Origin: Massilia sp. H-1
GTDB lineage: Bacteria > Pseudomonadota > Gammaproteobacteria > Burkholderiales > Burkholderiaceae_D
DNA length: 64,000 nucleotides
Assembly: GCA_024703915.1 (NCBI GenBank)
Contig: CP087969.1
Span: 3,038,001-3,102,000, forward strand
Reading direction: 5' to 3'
Made by a program: the position numbers and the translations under genes. Positions 20,731-29,391 of the stretch are shown piece after piece. Under the pieces are notes generated by a model that did not search any database, was not told the origin of the DNA, and worked only from the letters and a program-made list of their open reading frames with translations. Every line of letters begins with the position of its first letter. The first letter of the stretch is position 1.

Positions 20731-20931
20731 TTAAGCGAACACAGCTTCCCGTGAACGCTGAACGAGCTTCATGAATTTTGCGCGAACTTCCGCACGGCTC
20801 ATCGAGCTGTCAAAAGATAGCAATGGATCGTTGCCTACCGGCGCTTGCGCACGGCGAGCTAGTTCAACCTGCAGTTCGGTCGCTTGCTTCAGGGGCTTCT
20901 TCGTGCTGTGTTTGCTGGGCTTTTGCCTCAT
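20731..20931 (-). CDS. Small hypothetical protein, possible antitoxin
   Basis: A 66-residue basic N-terminus (MRQKPSKHSTKKPLKQATEL) followed by a helical SMSRAEVRAKFMKLVQRSRE. It lies directly upstream of the 20.2-20.65 kb gene on the same strand, which is the usual antitoxin-first order. No DNA-binding fold can be named. An A/T-rich spacer with a weak hairpin (20685-20705) lies between the two genes. Confidence 0.4.
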   Translation of the reverse strand: MRQKPSKHSTKKPLKQATELQVELARRAQAPVGNDPLLSFDSSMSRAEVRAKFMKLVQRSREAVFA

Positions 20932-21030
20932 GACCGGACCGCGCTTGACGCGGAGAACTTCCGGTTAGCACCTTTTCAAAGTGTGCCATACGTGCTCCCT
21001 TAGAGTTAGCAGTGTTAACTGATTATAGCA

Positions 21031-21489
21031 TCATGCGTATCGGCGTTTGGTTGATACATCCGGCAAAAATAGAGAGATGGATCGTTTTGGTGTCAATGAG
21101 GCCACAAAAAGTGCATTGAGGCAATTTATTTCAGAGTCAACCTGGGCTTGATCTGCCAAATAAAGTGATTGACTAGCACATTCCGTCTCCAGGACAACAC
21201 TCTGGCGAGTTACGGCAATCAGGGAGCTACGTTGCGCGGTACATGCAATGATTTTGCCTGAAAGATAGTGAAAAGGCTCATTTTTCATCGCCCCAATCTT
21301 GTAAGTAGTGACGCGCTTTTGTGGGATCGCAAGGACATCCTCAATGTCGTTCAGGCCGGTTTCGGCGGCAACCCATTCATGCCCGCCCAGGTCGTCTGGC
21401 CAGTCGTGAAGCACCTGTTCAAGCTGCGCTAGCTGGACCACTTCCACTAGCTTGCAGCCGGTGAGCAGATTGACCGTTGTGGGGGTCAA
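21031..21489 (-). CDS. Hypothetical protein
   Basis: A 152-residue frame, MTPTTVNLLTGCKLVEVVQL ... DVSTKRRYA, start TTG or GTG-like and uncertain. It has no recognisable motif. It lies downstream of the 21.6-21.9 kb gene on the same strand, with about 100 bases of broken coding-like text (LVNQKLAEATNVVRHLGS) between. The true N-terminus may therefore lie further upstream and the frame may be broken by a sequence error. Confidence 0.4.
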   Translation of the reverse strand: MTPTTVNLLTGCKLVEVVQLAQLEQVLHDWPDDLGGHEWVAAETGLNDIEDVLAIPQKRVTTYKIGAMKNEPFHYLSGKIIACTAQRSSLIAVTRQSVVLETECASQSLYLADQAQVDSEINCLNALFVASLTPKRSISLFLPDVSTKRRYA

Positions 21490-21594
21490 TTTCCATTACC
21501 CGCTTGCCAAAGTCGTAGGCAAAAGCTGCCAAGGTGCCTAACTACGTTGGTGGCTTCGGCAAGCTTCTGATTGACCAACAATGGACCCGGATAG

Positions 21595-21900
21595 TCATCT
21601 CATTATCAGCGCCGCCATTCTCAGCGTTGTAATGTCGGCTTCGGCAATGCGTATTCTCTTGCTGTCTGTTACTCCAAGTAAATTTTCAACCGCTTTCCTG
21701 TCACTGGTGGGAGCCTGTTCAGCCTCAAGCTGCTGGTGGTGAACTTTAAGCAGATTGGTAGCATCGATTTCGTCCATTCCAGCGATCCACTTTTCGTACA
21801 CCGCCATGCCATACATCGAGGGAAAGAAGCCGCTCAACGCACTATTCGCTGTAGCGCTCTTAATTGCTGCGTGCCGCACACTTCCAATTGTCGAGTTCAT
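21595..21900 (-). CDS. Small protein, paralogue of the 28.2 kb gene
   Basis: A 101-residue protein starting MNSTIGSVRHAAIKSATANS and ending DITTLRMAALIMR. It is about three-quarters identical along its length to the gene at 28217-28522, which lies on the opposite strand. The segment ATANSALSGFFPSMYG ... KWIAGMDEIDATNLL has the shape of VbhA/Fic-antitoxin domains (ALASQRLEG...), but the key inhibitory Glu is absent and no Fic gene is nearby. Function therefore remains open. Confidence 0.6.
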   Translation of the reverse strand: MNSTIGSVRHAAIKSATANSALSGFFPSMYGMAVYEKWIAGMDEIDATNLLKVHHQQLEAEQAPTSDRKAVENLLGVTDSKRIRIAEADITTLRMAALIMR

Positions 21901-22057
21901 GTTTGCCCTGTCCAAGTTCTTTCGTAATAGTGATCGCGTCTGGCTCATACCTCACCAGCGCAAGGGCACGGGCTTACTGTCGTATCATCTTACACCGCCG
22001 ACACGGTAGTGTTGGCCCTCGCTTGAGTCATCTTAAAATTAGTCATGAGCTCCATTA

Positions 22058-22771
22058 TCATTTGTCCAGTTCAGTTCGGGCATCGGCGCGTTTCACGAAT
22101 AAATCCGGTCTCTTGCTATGCCATTCCTTGATTAGCTGGATTGGCGTCTTTGATCCGATAGCACACTGCGCAATGTGATGGTTGTAGAGGTCCAAATAGC
22201 TCAGCAGCATTGTTTCGAGATCAGTCCGGCTTTCTAAGCGGGTAAGCTCCAGCAGCTGGCTAATGCGCCTACTGAAACGCTCCACCTTGCCGTTTTTTTG
22301 CCATTGGTGTTTTGCGATACGGTGGTGTTCGACGTCCATGCGGGCGCAAGCCAGATCGAAGGCATGCTTGGCACTGTGTTTATTGTCCTTGCCGACAAAA
22401 CCGCAAGTGGATTGCTCAGCATTGTCGGTCTGGATCTTGCTAATTTTCATTGGTGAAGCCAACTCAAGTCGGCGCAGGAAATCGACGGCGCTCTTGGCAG
22501 AGTTATCGCCATAGATGTGTACGAACGCCCAGCGCGTGGCACTGTCGATGGCAAGGAACAAGTAGCGCCGTGTGCTTTCATCGAGCATCAGCGGTAGATG
22601 CTGGGTATCGATTTGAACAAACCCAGGCTCGTCTTCCTTGGCGATGATAATGTGCTTCGATTGAAGTCTGAATCGGGAAGATCGGCTCGCATGACGGGTT
22701 CTTACGGTCACCGGATGGGGCGACGCGGCATTAATCGCAATAGGCTCGTTTGATTTGAGTTGCTGTTTCAT
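22058..22771 (-). CDS. DDE integrase-core transposase (IS481/IS3-like), N-terminus replaced
   Basis: A 237-residue integrase-core domain with all three acidic residues: VQIDTQHLPLML, KIQTDNAEQ and WQKNGKVERFSRR (D, D, E). The DNA-binding half that normally precedes the core is missing. Instead the first 35 residues (MKQQLKSNEPIAINAASPHP) look unrelated and sit exactly where tnsB would begin after the tnsA relic. It ends TPIQLIKEWHSKRPDLFVK, the usual IS481 end. It is probably a fusion left by insertion into an old Tn7-like locus and is unlikely to act alone. Confidence 0.75.
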   Translation of the reverse strand: MKQQLKSNEPIAINAASPHPVTVRTRHASRSSRFRLQSKHIIIAKEDEPGFVQIDTQHLPLMLDESTRRYLFLAIDSATRWAFVHIYGDNSAKSAVDFLRRLELASPMKISKIQTDNAEQSTCGFVGKDNKHSAKHAFDLACARMDVEHHRIAKHQWQKNGKVERFSRRISQLLELTRLESRTDLETMLLSYLDLYNHHIAQCAIGSKTPIQLIKEWHSKRPDLFVKRADARTELDK

Positions 22772-22806
22772 ATGTCGCCTCCTTCGAAATTGAGGACAGC
22801 AAGGTG

Positions 22807-23076
22807 CTACATGTCGCTGTGGGCTTCATGAAGCAATAGCCCCGATAGTTGGGCAACTTGACCCAGTGTCGAAACGCCATCACTTGTAACGTCAACGATT
22901 CGGCTGGCTTGTGTCACGGAACTTGGAAAGCAACGCGGTTTCCGTTTTGGTGGTATTGATGTCGTAGGCATTTTCGACTTTCTTCTCTTAATGGTTGAAC
23001 GCTCAGCAATTGCCTCGAAACTTTGGGCGAGCAAGGGCCTATGCAACTGCGCATATCCTTCCGGTAACAGCTGCAT
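22807..23076 (-). pseudogene. tnsA: Relic of Tn7-like tnsA, internally deleted
   Basis: The 89-residue remnant joins text matching both ends of the tnsA at 44.4-45.3 kb: RKSKMPTTSIPPKRKPRCFP beside QSTSYKQKPRKLPSS, and LGQVAQLSGLLLHEA beside LGHVAKLVGLTIHEA. The nuclease core between them (the VEVKNRR region) is gone. The DNA before both genes shares the run aagggcctatgcaa with the following gcgcatatc. It is a relic of a second Tn7-like element. Confidence 0.65.
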
Positions 23077-23099
23077 TTATTCTGCAGTCAATTTCCAAG

Positions 23100-23460
23100 T
23101 TCCTCAGTAAGCATCGTTAGTTTGGCCGGATTTGGATATTAAAACACTAAAAAGATCAGAATGGAAGATAACTTAAGTAATTGAATTAAATGGGTATTTT
23201 ATGTTGCGCGCATCATCAATACGTTTTATGTGCAACCAATCAGCTCGACGTTTCCGTGAGTTATTTTTTAAAAACGGAAGTTGCGTTTTTATGGCGAAAA
23301 AACGTAAAATGTTTCAAAAAGGAAAGCATTTTCAGCTTTTCACAATCGCCTTCTCATTAGCTAACTTTTGTTGCGAAAATGCCGAAGTTTGCGTTTAAAA
23401 GGTGCTTAGATGAACTGCTGGCGGTCTATAACGATATGATTTCGACAAAAATGCATCGTC
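23100..23460. repeat. AT-rich repeats upstream of the tnsA relic, probable Tn7-like end
   Basis: No gene is seen. Short related words recur: cggaagttgcgttttt (about 23275), ggcgaaaaaacgtaaaat (about 23293) and ttgcgaaaatgccgaagttt (about 23370). The 45.3-45.5 kb region upstream of the intact tnsA holds the matching words aacactaaaaa and acaaaaaacgtaaaaa. Arrays of TnsB-binding repeats of this kind mark Tn7-like ends. The exact terminus could not be found. Confidence 0.45.
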
Positions 23461-23524
23461 AGGGACATTCGTCGAACTTCGTATCGTATCTAAGCTGTGG
23501 TGTTCATGTAAATTCGGAAACTAC

Positions 23525-23865
23525 GATATCCGCCGCCCATGACGAACAGGTCGTCAAGAAAAAGCATGTCGATCGAACGAATGTTTGGCATGTTTCCACC
23601 CGCCAGATTTCCTAAAATAGACGCCTACCGCCAGCGTCCTCGTTTTCGTCGATCAATTACTCCTCGAAGGCCTGGTTTTTGAACTTAAGCTGTATGACTC
23701 TGACACGCGCAACGAGGTGATCTACTACCTACCGCAGGGTTGGGATCCAGTCTTGGAGCGAGACATCGACGGCGAGCGGGGCCATCACCACCGAGCTCGA
23801 CAAGGCATTGGACATCAGGGCGCGTGCGCGTGCGGTAGAACACACTGTCTGGACGGTTCCGGCCA
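23525..23865. pseudogene. Scrambled remnant of a second DUF499 defence locus
   Basis: Bases about 23530-23685 nearly copy 56460-56635, same orientation: the start of the endonuclease-like gene and the last codons of the DUF499 gene (minus strand). At the shared word aagctg the match switches. Bases 23686-23825 then encode on the plus strand [20 protein letters not shown] followed by LERDIDGE, which is the middle of DUF499 (see 58.2 kb). So two pieces of a second DUF499 copy are joined head to head. The downstream HExxH gene begins at or inside its end. Confidence 0.8.
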
Positions 23866-23866
23866 A

Positions 23867-24949
23867 ATGCTTAAGCTGACACGAGAGCAGGAAATCGCCT
23901 TGCGGCAGGCGTCAGGAACTTGTCGTTTGGCACCGTTGATCGTATCCTTGCGCGTTACCTTCAGTGATCCAGACAAATGCTGCGCTATTTCTATCAACGA
24001 ACGACACACACTTCCGCGCAACAACTGCGTGAAGATTTCAGGTGTCTTTCCACCTTTTCCGCTGGAATGCGCGCTGCCTTCATCCAGCTTCGTGTTGGTT
24101 CGCGTTCGAGGTCCCGGCGCGTGGTTTGATTACTGGCGGCGCAGTGAAGAGCTTCTTTGTGCATTCGAGTTGGCACCGGAAACTGTGACAGCGGAATTGC
24201 TTGCGGTGTTTAACGGCTTCTACCGAAAAGACTCCCGAGCGGCACAGCCTTTCACGGTTCCACGTTGGGCGATGAACGTCGTGCTCATCATCGGGCTTCG
24301 ACGTATCTTCAGAAGCCGAAGGCGCGCGATGGGCCTGGTTTTGCCATTGACCAGGGACGACCGCCAGATTACGCTGTTTGGAAAAACCAATAGAAATCCT
24401 GCCTTGCGCAACGAGGTATTGGCGCATGAGCATGTCCACTTTTTGCAGAATCGACAGGATAGCAACCGCAGCAAGAAGCTGCACAATCCGCATCAGATAC
24501 TTCCGGCCGAGCGGGCGGAAGACCAATTTGTCCTCTATCTGTTGGAGTGCGCGGAGGTCGAGGCTAGGCTCCACGAATTGGTGCTGTCGTACTACCGATC
24601 GAAATGCGTGCTGCCGCAAACGCTGGGAGAATTCCTCGGCATGCTGGCCGACTGGGATGAGATGGGCGCGTATCTGGTCCAGATGACAGCGGACGTGGGC
24701 CTGACCATGCCCTCCTCGGGGAAGCCGTTCGCAATGCGTTCCACGATGTTCAGCGGCCAGCTCGCCGCTGTACTGGGAATTTTGAAGGATCCCGAAATGA
24801 CGAAGCGCTTTGTCTGCGAAGTGCTTCCGGTCATGTATGCGAACCTGTTGCACTATTATGGCGATGCGTCTGCCAGCGCCAAATTTGCAGCCCAGTACGC
24901 CAGGCCAAACCTTTATGATGCGCTGTACGGGCCGGAGCAACCGGCCTGA
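23867..24949 (+). CDS. Unrecognised protein with HExxH metallopeptidase-like motif
   Basis: An open frame of about 360 residues from [17 protein letters not shown] to the stop at 24947-24949. It carries [18 protein letters not shown], an HExxH zinc-binding motif in a helix, followed some 50 residues later by [13 protein letters not shown] where a third ligand could lie. The rest has no family I can name. The start codon lies in a possible scar (gcttaagc, 23869-23876); with GCCGGC there the frame would join the DUF499 relic (VPAKCRLTREQ). The gene could therefore be a fusion, or start at the ATG. It is convergent with the NERD helicase. Confidence 0.55.
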   Translation: MLKLTREQEIALRQASGTCRLAPLIVSLRVTFSDPDKCCAISINERHTLPRNNCVKISGVFPPFPLECALPSSSFVLVRVRGPGAWFDYWRRSEELLCAFELAPETVTAELLAVFNGFYRKDSRAAQPFTVPRWAMNVVLIIGLRRIFRSRRRAMGLVLPLTRDDRQITLFGKTNRNPALRNEVLAHEHVHFLQNRQDSNRSKKLHNPHQILPAERAEDQFVLYLLECAEVEARLHELVLSYYRSKCVLPQTLGEFLGMLADWDEMGAYLVQMTADVGLTMPSSGKPFAMRSTMFSGQLAAVLGILKDPEMTKRFVCEVLPVMYANLLHYYGDASASAKFAAQYARPNLYDALYGPEQPA

Positions 24950-24955
24950 TCCGGT

Positions 24956-26939
24956 TTATGTTACATCGTGGGCTAGAAGCGAGCCGTCAGCAAACATGTT
25001 TTCTGCATGCGAAAGATGCGTCGCAAAGAACTCCCGATACTCGCTACTTTCGTGGACGATGACGACGATATTTTCACGCGGCGTCAGACCGGTGTATACC
25101 ATCTCGACCGAATCTTTCGGTCCAACGAAAAGGAAGATAGTCGGGGATTCGTAACCTTTAAAACTGTGGATGGTACTGAATTTCATCACGCCACTGTTAA
25201 GGTTGAATCCAAATTTCTTGGAAGCTTCAATCTTCCTGGCATGCTCTGAGAGTTTGGCATGTTTTGCAACCTCGATCGATTCAAAAGTTGTAATGGTCCG
25301 CTCCCGGTGAACTGTGCCCATGCGTATCAAATAATCGATTTCTTGCAGTTCCCTCTTTTGGGCACCAATCACGGAGATGTCGTTTGGATGGAGGCTGTAT
25401 TCCTTCATGATGCCAATAATTAGCCGCGCCATTGCCTCGTACGCGCCCTCCTGATAGCTGACGCAAAGATTGATTCCAAAATTTGTCAGCGATGGCTGGA
25501 AGGATTCATCGTGGTCAGCTTCATAGTGCTGATCGACGAAGGCGCGCTGGAAAGCACTGGCTAGCGCAAGAATGTGCGAATCCTGCTTGTAACGAAAACT
25601 TTTCCGCAATTGCTCCCATCTGCCGAACCCGTTCGGCAAGCGCAGCTTTTCTCGTCATCCATCGACCGATGGTAAATATTCTGCTTTTCGTCGCCGAACA
25701 GGACTAGTTCACCACCTTCAGCCAGAAAACAGTCCATGATGATCTTGATCCAGGCCGGTTTGTAATCCTGTACTTCGTCGATCAAAATCGTTTCGTATCT
25801 GAACATCGCCTTTGCATCGAAGACAGCATGTGCGCTGCCGTGTTCACTCCTCATCGCGAGGAATAAGTCGATATTCGAATAAAAGTTTTCATCAAAATAG
25901 GCGTCTACTTTTACACCGTCGGGTGGGGAGTCGACCTTAACCCCGGCGTTTCCCAGTGCACTGGTAATGAAACGGTGATAGTTGCTGATGTGAAAGTTCG
26001 ACCATGAGTAGTCGTCCCGTACCTCGTTTAGCTTGTCCTTAATGTATCGGCTCAAGGTCAAGTTAAATGTGAGTATCAATACTTGGCTACCATGGCGGCG
26101 ATGCGCGTTAACAGCTCGCTTTGCCAGCACGGTGGTCTTGCCAGAGCCTGCGATACCACGAATTTTGATTTTCTGATCGGCTTTACTCTCGATCAGTTGT
26201 GCTTGCTTTTTCGTGTATTCAATTAGTCGTCCTTGGTTGGCGTAATGAAATGGCGGTTGCAGAAGCCGCATGAACTCGTCATAAACGCTCTCCTCGAATA
26301 AAGGATTGCGTCCGCGCGAGCGGAAGGCAATCTTCGCCAAATTTTCCGATGTCACCGACAAATTGTAGGCATCGCGCTCCATGGCCTTCAGCTTTTTGTT
26401 TAAATATGTCCAGGCTTTGTCGTAGGCGATGTGCGATTTGTCACCGCCATTGTAGGCAGCATTGTTCTCTTCGATCCTGCTTTTAACGTGCGCCATGGCA
26501 GCTCGATACAATTCACTCAGATCGTTTTTGCGGGCTTTATGAAAATAGACGAAGACGTTGATGACATTATAAAAATTCTCGTTCTTCAGCCTCTTCTCGA
26601 GGAGGCCGTTGCCATGAATATTGAAAAACGTGTCCTTGTAATGGAAGGCTTGCGCAAAAGGTCCGCGCAGCGGCTGGCTGCCTTTTTGACTGACCACTGG
26701 TTTTTTTCATCGACACAGTAATGCGCCAGATCCCAGTCCTTCACTTCGATAATGATAACGCCAATGTCTTTCTTGACCAGCACAATATCCGGGCGATCAC
26801 CATTGAAGCATGGCTGGAAAAACACATCAGCATCTGGGTCGAAGTGGTCGTGGAGGTACTGCAACAGGTAGAGCTCGCCTTCCGTGGGCGGTTGTCGTCC
26901 CCGCAGAATCTGGTCCATATTCGGATGAAGCCTAGCCAT
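24956..26939 (-). CDS. NERD-nuclease/UvrD-type helicase, two frame errors
   Basis: About 660 residues. The N-terminal NERD domain is a PD-(D/E)XK-like nuclease: GDRPDIVLVKKDIGVIIIEV followed by KDWD gives the D...ExK residues. The C-terminal part is a superfamily-1 helicase with Walker A GIAGSGKTTVLAKRA, Walker B LIDEVQDYKPAW and QNIYHRSMDDE-type motif III. Late motifs FSTIHSFKGYE and YTGLTPRENIVVIV complete it. Homopolymer errors near 26640 and 25630 split it. Stand-alone NERD helicases are frequent in defence islands. The gene follows a small membrane protein by 17 bases, and both run on the minus strand. Confidence 0.85.
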
Positions 26940-26955
26940 CGCTATCGACCTCTTA

Positions 26956-27337
26956 TCACTCTAATGGAGTAGTTTTGTCGGAATGACTGCTCAATCGGCG
27001 AGCGTCGGTATCGGCCCGTTTCTTTACGGTGTCCGCTAGCATCTTTGCCGAAGCCTTTTCAGCATCGCTGGCTGCCTGCTCAATTACTGAACCGAAAACA
27101 TGTAGGCTATTGGAAAACGCCTTTACAGCGTTTTCAAAGGTACTTGGTTTTTCTGCGCGCAGTCAGGGAAAACTTCATGATGAGACCGGAAACCACAATA
27201 ACAGGCAGCGCAACATATGTAAGATAGACACCGACATACGAGACCGTCAGAAGCGTTATTAAATACAGGCCAAGTGTAAGCCAAAAAATAAATGCTGATG
27301 TCTTGTACATACGTTTTCTTCCACAAGAAACTGCCAT
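26956..27337 (-). CDS. Small membrane protein upstream of the NERD helicase
   Basis: About 125 residues after repairing one error near 27140. Two membrane segments (FIFWLTLGLYLITLLTVSYV and LTYVALPVIVVSGLIMKFSL) are followed by a polar helix (FENAVKAFSNSLHVFGSVIE...) with many Ala/Lys/Asp, ending KTTPLE. It begins MAVSCGRKR or MYKTSAF. The tight spacing to the helicase suggests cotranscription. Function unknown; a membrane-anchored partner or effector is possible. Confidence 0.6.
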
Positions 27338-27344
27338 ACGCAGC

Positions 27345-27602
27345 GCAAAGCAGCGGTTGATGATATTTCCTTTCGGATATTACATCAACTGGGCGAGCCT
27401 TTGCCCTGGGGGGCGCGTTCGGAGGAGAAGCTATTCGAGCTTATACGCACGCTGGAAGCAATTTGTGATGTCAATGGCTACGAGTGGCGTGAACGCCTTC
27501 CGGCGTGAGCTTGTGCCGCAAGATCCGAAGGATGAACCAACAGCGGATTTTCTCAAGCGCTTGTTTGCGGATAACCTCACCATTGACACCCACCCGCACT
27601 AG
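27345..27602 (+). pseudogene. Coding remnant, type I R-M HsdS-like tail
   Basis: Broken frames read GEPLPWGARSEEKLFELIRT, then LEAICDVNGYEWRERLP and LVPQDPKDEPTADFLKRLF. The LVPQDPxDEP(A/T) ending recurs at the C-terminus of type I restriction specificity subunits (HsdS), so this may be the tail of a lost hsdS. No start or upstream domain is present. Confidence 0.4.
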
Positions 27603-27663
27603 CCATCAGGAGCCCCAGAAAAAGCGCCATGGTGCCCCCTGAGGTGCCGCCCACCCTGCGATG

Positions 27664-27693
27664 TTGGGAATGCATTCGAAATTTGCCTATACT
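27664..27693 (+). promoter_or_regulatory. Sigma70-type promoter
   Basis: TTGGGA (27664-27669) and TATACT (27688-27693) are spaced by 18 bases. Transcription would begin at about 27700, the same place as the ATG of the next gene. Either that transcript is leaderless or translation starts at a later codon. Confidence 0.5.
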
Positions 27694-27699
27694 GATTCC

Positions 27700-28134
27700 A
27701 TGGACCCAGTCGCAGACCTCCAAGCAATCAATGCGCGTTGCGCCGAGCTCGGGCTCACCCTGGTCAGTGCCCAACGTTTGGCCGGTATTGACAGCTCGTC
27801 TCAGGATCTTGCGCATGTGCTAGGTCTTGACCCGCTAAGCTTGGCGCCCTTAAAGCCGCGTCGTTGGCTTTGGATGGCAGCGCAAACCTGCAGCGTGAGC
27901 TATCGAGAGTCCCTGACATCCGAAGCGCTCCTTGAAATTCTAACGACCGGCGCCATACCTCCTGCCGCTGTCCCGACGGTCTTACATTTTCTAGAGGAGG
28001 CCCCGCTGCAGGTTGTTGTAATGGCGGTTCAACAAGCGTCGCAAGTAAGCGGCGTTGCCATCAGCGCAGATTTGGCGCAATATCGATTGTATGGCCGCCA
28101 CTTGGTCGAGTACACGGTTGCGCTCGATTGCTAA
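27700..28134 (+). CDS. Hypothetical protein, possible leaderless transcript
   Basis: A 144-residue protein MDPVADLQAINARCAELGLT ... HLVEYTVALDC. It is helical and Leu/Ala-rich, with chromosomal-type codon use and no known motif. An in-frame ATG at 27661 would overlap the promoter -35, so 27700 is chosen. It is followed after 80 bases by the 28.2 kb paralogue gene. The segment ALLEILTTGAIPPAAVPTVL resembles small regulators of mobile elements, without firm support. Confidence 0.5.
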   Translation: MDPVADLQAINARCAELGLTLVSAQRLAGIDSSSQDLAHVLGLDPLSLAPLKPRRWLWMAAQTCSVSYRESLTSEALLEILTTGAIPPAAVPTVLHFLEEAPLQVVVMAVQQASQVSGVAISADLAQYRLYGRHLVEYTVALDC

Positions 28135-28216
28135 ATGAAAATACGGGCTATGTCAGTATAAACCGGCCCTATATGTGAGCCGCAATCATGGAGAGAAGAA
28201 ACTTTGGGAGGCAAAC

Positions 28217-28522
28217 ATGAACTCGACAATTGGGAGTGACCGGCGCGCAGCTGTTGAAAGCGCCACGGCGAGCAGCGCTTTGAGCGGTTTCTTCCCATCG
28301 CTATATGGCCTGTCGGTGGATGAAAGGTGGATCGCCGGAATGGACGACGTTGAGGCTATCGCTCTGCTTAAAGTTCATCATAAGACGCTTGAGGATGAAC
28401 AGGCTGCCACCAGTGACGGGAAAGCGCAGGAGAATCTACTTGGCGTCACAGACAGCCGGAGAATGCGGATTGCCGAAGCCGACATAACAACACTGAAAAT
28501 GGCGGTGCTGATGATGAGGTGA
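28217..28522 (+). CDS. Small protein, paralogue of the 21.6 kb gene
   Basis: A 101-residue protein MNSTIGSDRRAAVESATASS ... LKMAVLMMR with a good ribosome-binding site (GGGAGG, 28205-28210). It has an inverted-orientation paralogue at 21595-21900. The domain AVESATASSALSGFFPSLYG plus DERWIAGMDDVEAIALL is VbhA-like in outline but lacks the inhibitory Glu. A short coding-like stretch (MTIHLHRSVIKDVAESLKAI in frame from 28518) follows by overlap and may be part of the same unit. Confidence 0.6.
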   Translation: MNSTIGSDRRAAVESATASSALSGFFPSLYGLSVDERWIAGMDDVEAIALLKVHHKTLEDEQAATSDGKAQENLLGVTDSRRMRIAEADITTLKMAVLMMR

Positions 28523-28773
28523 CAATCCACCTCCATCGTAGTGTGATCAAAGACGTGGCGGAGTCACTTAAGGCCATTCATCTTAGCCAATGGACCGGGG
28601 CACTTCTAATCGACATGCGATCTTCGCGCATGGACAACCCTCTCGACGATTTTCCACAAGGTCGGCCCAGGCAAGCTGCAACTTGCGTAGATACCTGACG
28701 TCACGAAATCGCGTGCTACGAAAAATCCTGCAGTCATGCAAGGTCTCCATATTCTGTTCATATGGAGTAATCA

Positions 28774-29234
28774 ATGACGATCAAGCACTGCTCCGGTTGC
28801 GGCCAGGCATTTCAACCGCGTCCTCAGGTTCCAAATCAAGCCTTTTGTTCAGCGCCTAAGCATGCCAGCGCATCCGAAAGCATAAATGGCAGCAGAGTAA
28901 GCTGCAATCAGATCCTGATTACCGGGGCAACCAGCGACAGGCTCAACGCGCTTGGCAAGAAAGCCATCCCGACTACTGGCGTCAATATCATGAAGTCCAC
29001 CCAGAATATGCACAGCGCAGTCGAGATCCACAACGGACCGAGCCATTTAACGACACAGGTGATGTAAAGATGGACGCGTGGATTCCACCCTCGATGCTGC
29101 CTCCAGGACTGTACAAAATCTCGCCTGCCAGAGGGGTTGGCATCTCTGACTGCGGTAGCTTAGTCGTCGAAATTACCCCTATATGCCCCGATTGCCCCTG
29201 CAAAAAGGACGCGTGCAAAGAGAGGACTCGTTAG
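28774..29234 (+). CDS. Cys-rich putative zinc-binding protein of the recombinase module
   Basis: About 152 residues after repairing the scar gcctaagc at 28854-28861. The restored text CSAPACQRIRKHKWQQSKLQ continues SDPDYRGNQRQAQRAWQESH, a Trp/Gln/Arg-rich region. Cys pairs occur at the start (KHCSGCGQAF, FCSAPAC) and at the end (ICPDCPCKKDACKERTR), suggesting a zinc ribbon. Similar small proteins often precede the recombinase/ParB-like genes that follow here, so I treat it as part of that module. Its role is unknown; a DNA-binding accessory factor is a guess. Confidence 0.7.
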
Positions 29235-29391
29235 CTTTTTGGGCAGAAGTTCGGTATTTTCTGGTCAATGTGCTTCGATCGTCTTAATGAGAATGTCGTG
29301 GCGGAATACGCAATGGCCATGCACTGTCCTGGCCCATTATTGCAAAGGCTGAACCGGGGGGCGTGTACCAAAGCAAAAGGATCGGGGTGAT

